Shown: positions 63,306 to 64,000 of the stretch, one piece after another
Layout: each line of letters starts with the position of its first letter
Numbering within the stretch: the stretch's first letter is position 1
DNA from: Pontibacter sp. FD36
GTDB lineage: Bacteria > Bacteroidota > Bacteroidia > Cytophagales > Hymenobacteraceae
NCBI RefSeq assembly: GCF_015686655.1
Contig: NZ_JADPMP010000002.1
Location: forward strand, 124,001 to 188,000
Length of the DNA stretch: 64,000 nucleotides
Direction of reading: 5' to 3'
The notes under the pieces: generated by a model
Databases searched by the model: none
What the model was told of the DNA's origin: nothing
Seen by the model: the letters and a program-made list of their open reading frames with translations, nothing else
Translations under genes and position numbers: made by a program

Positions 63306-64000
63306 ATGCTCCGATATCTTGCGGTATGGCTTGTAATGCTGCTGCCAGCAGGTGTCTTCGCACAGCAGGGTATTGTGAAGGGTACGGTTCAGGACTCCAA
63401 TCGCCAGCCACTTGAGATGGCGACGGTCGGGGTGCAGGGCCGTACCCTTGGCGTTCAAACAGATGCCCAAGGCAGGTATAGCCTGAAAGTGCCTGCCGCT
63501 GAGGAGCTGGTTTTAGTCGTCCGTTACCTCGGCTATAAGCAGCAGGAGCGAAGCGTGAGGATAGAAGCAGGGCAGGAGCTAGTGCTCGACTTTGTACTAG
63601 AGGCCGATCCGCAGCAGTTGCGGCAGGTGGATGTTCGGGGCAAACGCGAAGACGATACCCGGGAGCAGGTCAGCGTGACCCGCCTTGACCCGACACTCAC
63701 CAAAACACTTCCATCTGCATTTGGTGATTTCAATATGATACTGGCTACGCTGCCCGGCGTGACCAGCAACAACGAACTATCCTCGACCTACTCCGTGCGC
63801 GGTGGTAATTATGACGAGAACCTCGTCTATGTCAATGGCATCGAGATATACCGCCCTTTTCTGATTTCAGCGGCCCAGCAGGAAGGCCTGAGTTTTGTCA
63901 ACCCTGATCTGGTGGCCAATGTTGAGTTCTCTTCTGGCGGCTGGCAACCCAAGTATGGCGATAAACTGTCGTCGGTGTTGAACATCCAGTATAAGCGACC
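63306..64000 (+). CDS. TonB-dependent receptor with CarboxypepD_reg-like N-terminal domain, cut by window edge
   Basis: The first 231 residues of an outer-membrane transporter are present. A signal peptide (LAVWLVMLLPAGVFAQQ) and an Ig-like carboxypeptidase-regulatory domain (about residues 22-105: GIVKGTVQDSNRQPLEMATV) come first. The TonB plug then begins (TLPSAFGDFNMILATLPGVTSNN, STYSVRGGNYDENLVYVNGIEI). The substrate cannot be judged from this part. It starts 21 nt after rpe. Confidence 0.93.
   Translation, partial: MLRYLAVWLVMLLPAGVFAQQGIVKGTVQDSNRQPLEMATVGVQGRTLGVQTDAQGRYSLKVPAAEELVLVVRYLGYKQQERSVRIEAGQELVLDFVLEADPQQLRQVDVRGKREDDTREQVSVTRLDPTLTKTLPSAFGDFNMILATLPGVTSNNELSSTYSVRGGNYDENLVYVNGIEIYRPFLISAAQQEGLSFVNPDLVANVEFSSGGWQPKYGDKLSSVLNIQYKR

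Noticed and set aside
1..64000. CRISPR arrays, insertion sequences, integrases, prophage or toxin-antitoxin systems
   Set aside because: I looked for regularly spaced repeats, transposase or integrase motifs and small paired genes and found none; the exonuclease/DUF294 pair was considered as a defence pair but lacks any defence context.
1..64000. Strand-polarised architecture-imparting or FtsK-type motif as the explanation of the AGGTATA word
   Set aside because: By hand tally both orientations are about equally frequent within the window, which does not fit a strongly polar motif; whole-genome skew would still need testing.

Overview
This window is a gene-dense stretch of a Bacteroidota chromosome, most like the Hymenobacteraceae (Pontibacter-type); that family-level placement is inference from protein character. 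Supporting features seen in the sequence are a short primary sigma factor of 287 residues without region 1.1, many TAnnTTTG promoter -7 elements (TTG about 20 nt upstream in the best cases), almost no Shine-Dalgarno sequences, a subtilase with a type IX secretion sorting tail, a bacillithiol deacetylase (bshB1) and a CarboxypepD_reg/TonB-dependent receptor. I see no prophage, insertion sequence, CRISPR array, rRNA or defence island. Nearly everything is core genome, so the novel signals are mostly small sequence elements and poorly characterised families inside conserved neighbourhoods.

Layout. 1-5.7 kb: truncated M16 peptidase, small membrane protein, topoisomerase IB, an unusual lipoprotein with a DRH kinase-like motif, and pgi. 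6.0-11.3 kb: a sugar operon of a beta-phosphoglucomutase-like HAD enzyme, trehalose-phosphatase (otsB), a GH65 phosphorylase and a PfkB kinase, converging on class II aldolase. These genes link alpha-glucoside phosphorolysis, trehalose and glycolysis. 12.5-15.2 kb: an exonuclease/GIY-YIG fusion and an AI-2E family transporter. 15.5-20.2 kb: parE-parC. 20.2-22.2 kb: two TPR proteins. 22.2-25.5 kb: thrS-infC-rpmI-rplT, with infC starting at an ATA codon behind a strong Shine-Dalgarno. 25.7-30 kb: an alginate-export-type porin, a DUF4168 protein, tRNA-Met, a START-like protein and an LptF/G permease. 30-36.7 kb: rpsO, pnp, rpoD, trxB, an M23/LysM peptidase and bshB1. 36.7-41.4 kb: biotin carboxylase, a divergent alpha-oxoamine synthase, a histone H1-like protein and tyrS. 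41.5-47.9 kb: a GH5-like enzyme, a cNMP/CBS/nucleotidyltransferase protein overlapping a membrane-anchored exonuclease, and holA. 48.1-56 kb: an envelope operon (large TPR protein, beta-barrel, HU/SPOR protein, ExbB, ExbD, TonB-like), followed by folC and trmB. 58.2-64 kb: a TrpF-like protein without the catalytic Cys, mnmA, a lipoprotein, the T9SS subtilase, rpe and a truncated TonB-dependent receptor.

The most interesting signals are: (1) a short word, AGGTATA/TATACCT, repeated on both strands and in several reading frames far more often than expected; (2) an operon with the same domain order as mycobacterial OtsB1, but split into three genes; (3) the ATA start of infC; (4) the lipoprotein with a kinase-like DRH motif; (5) G/A-rich repeats sitting in the same polarity at the 3' ends of three genes; (6) the six-gene envelope energy cluster.
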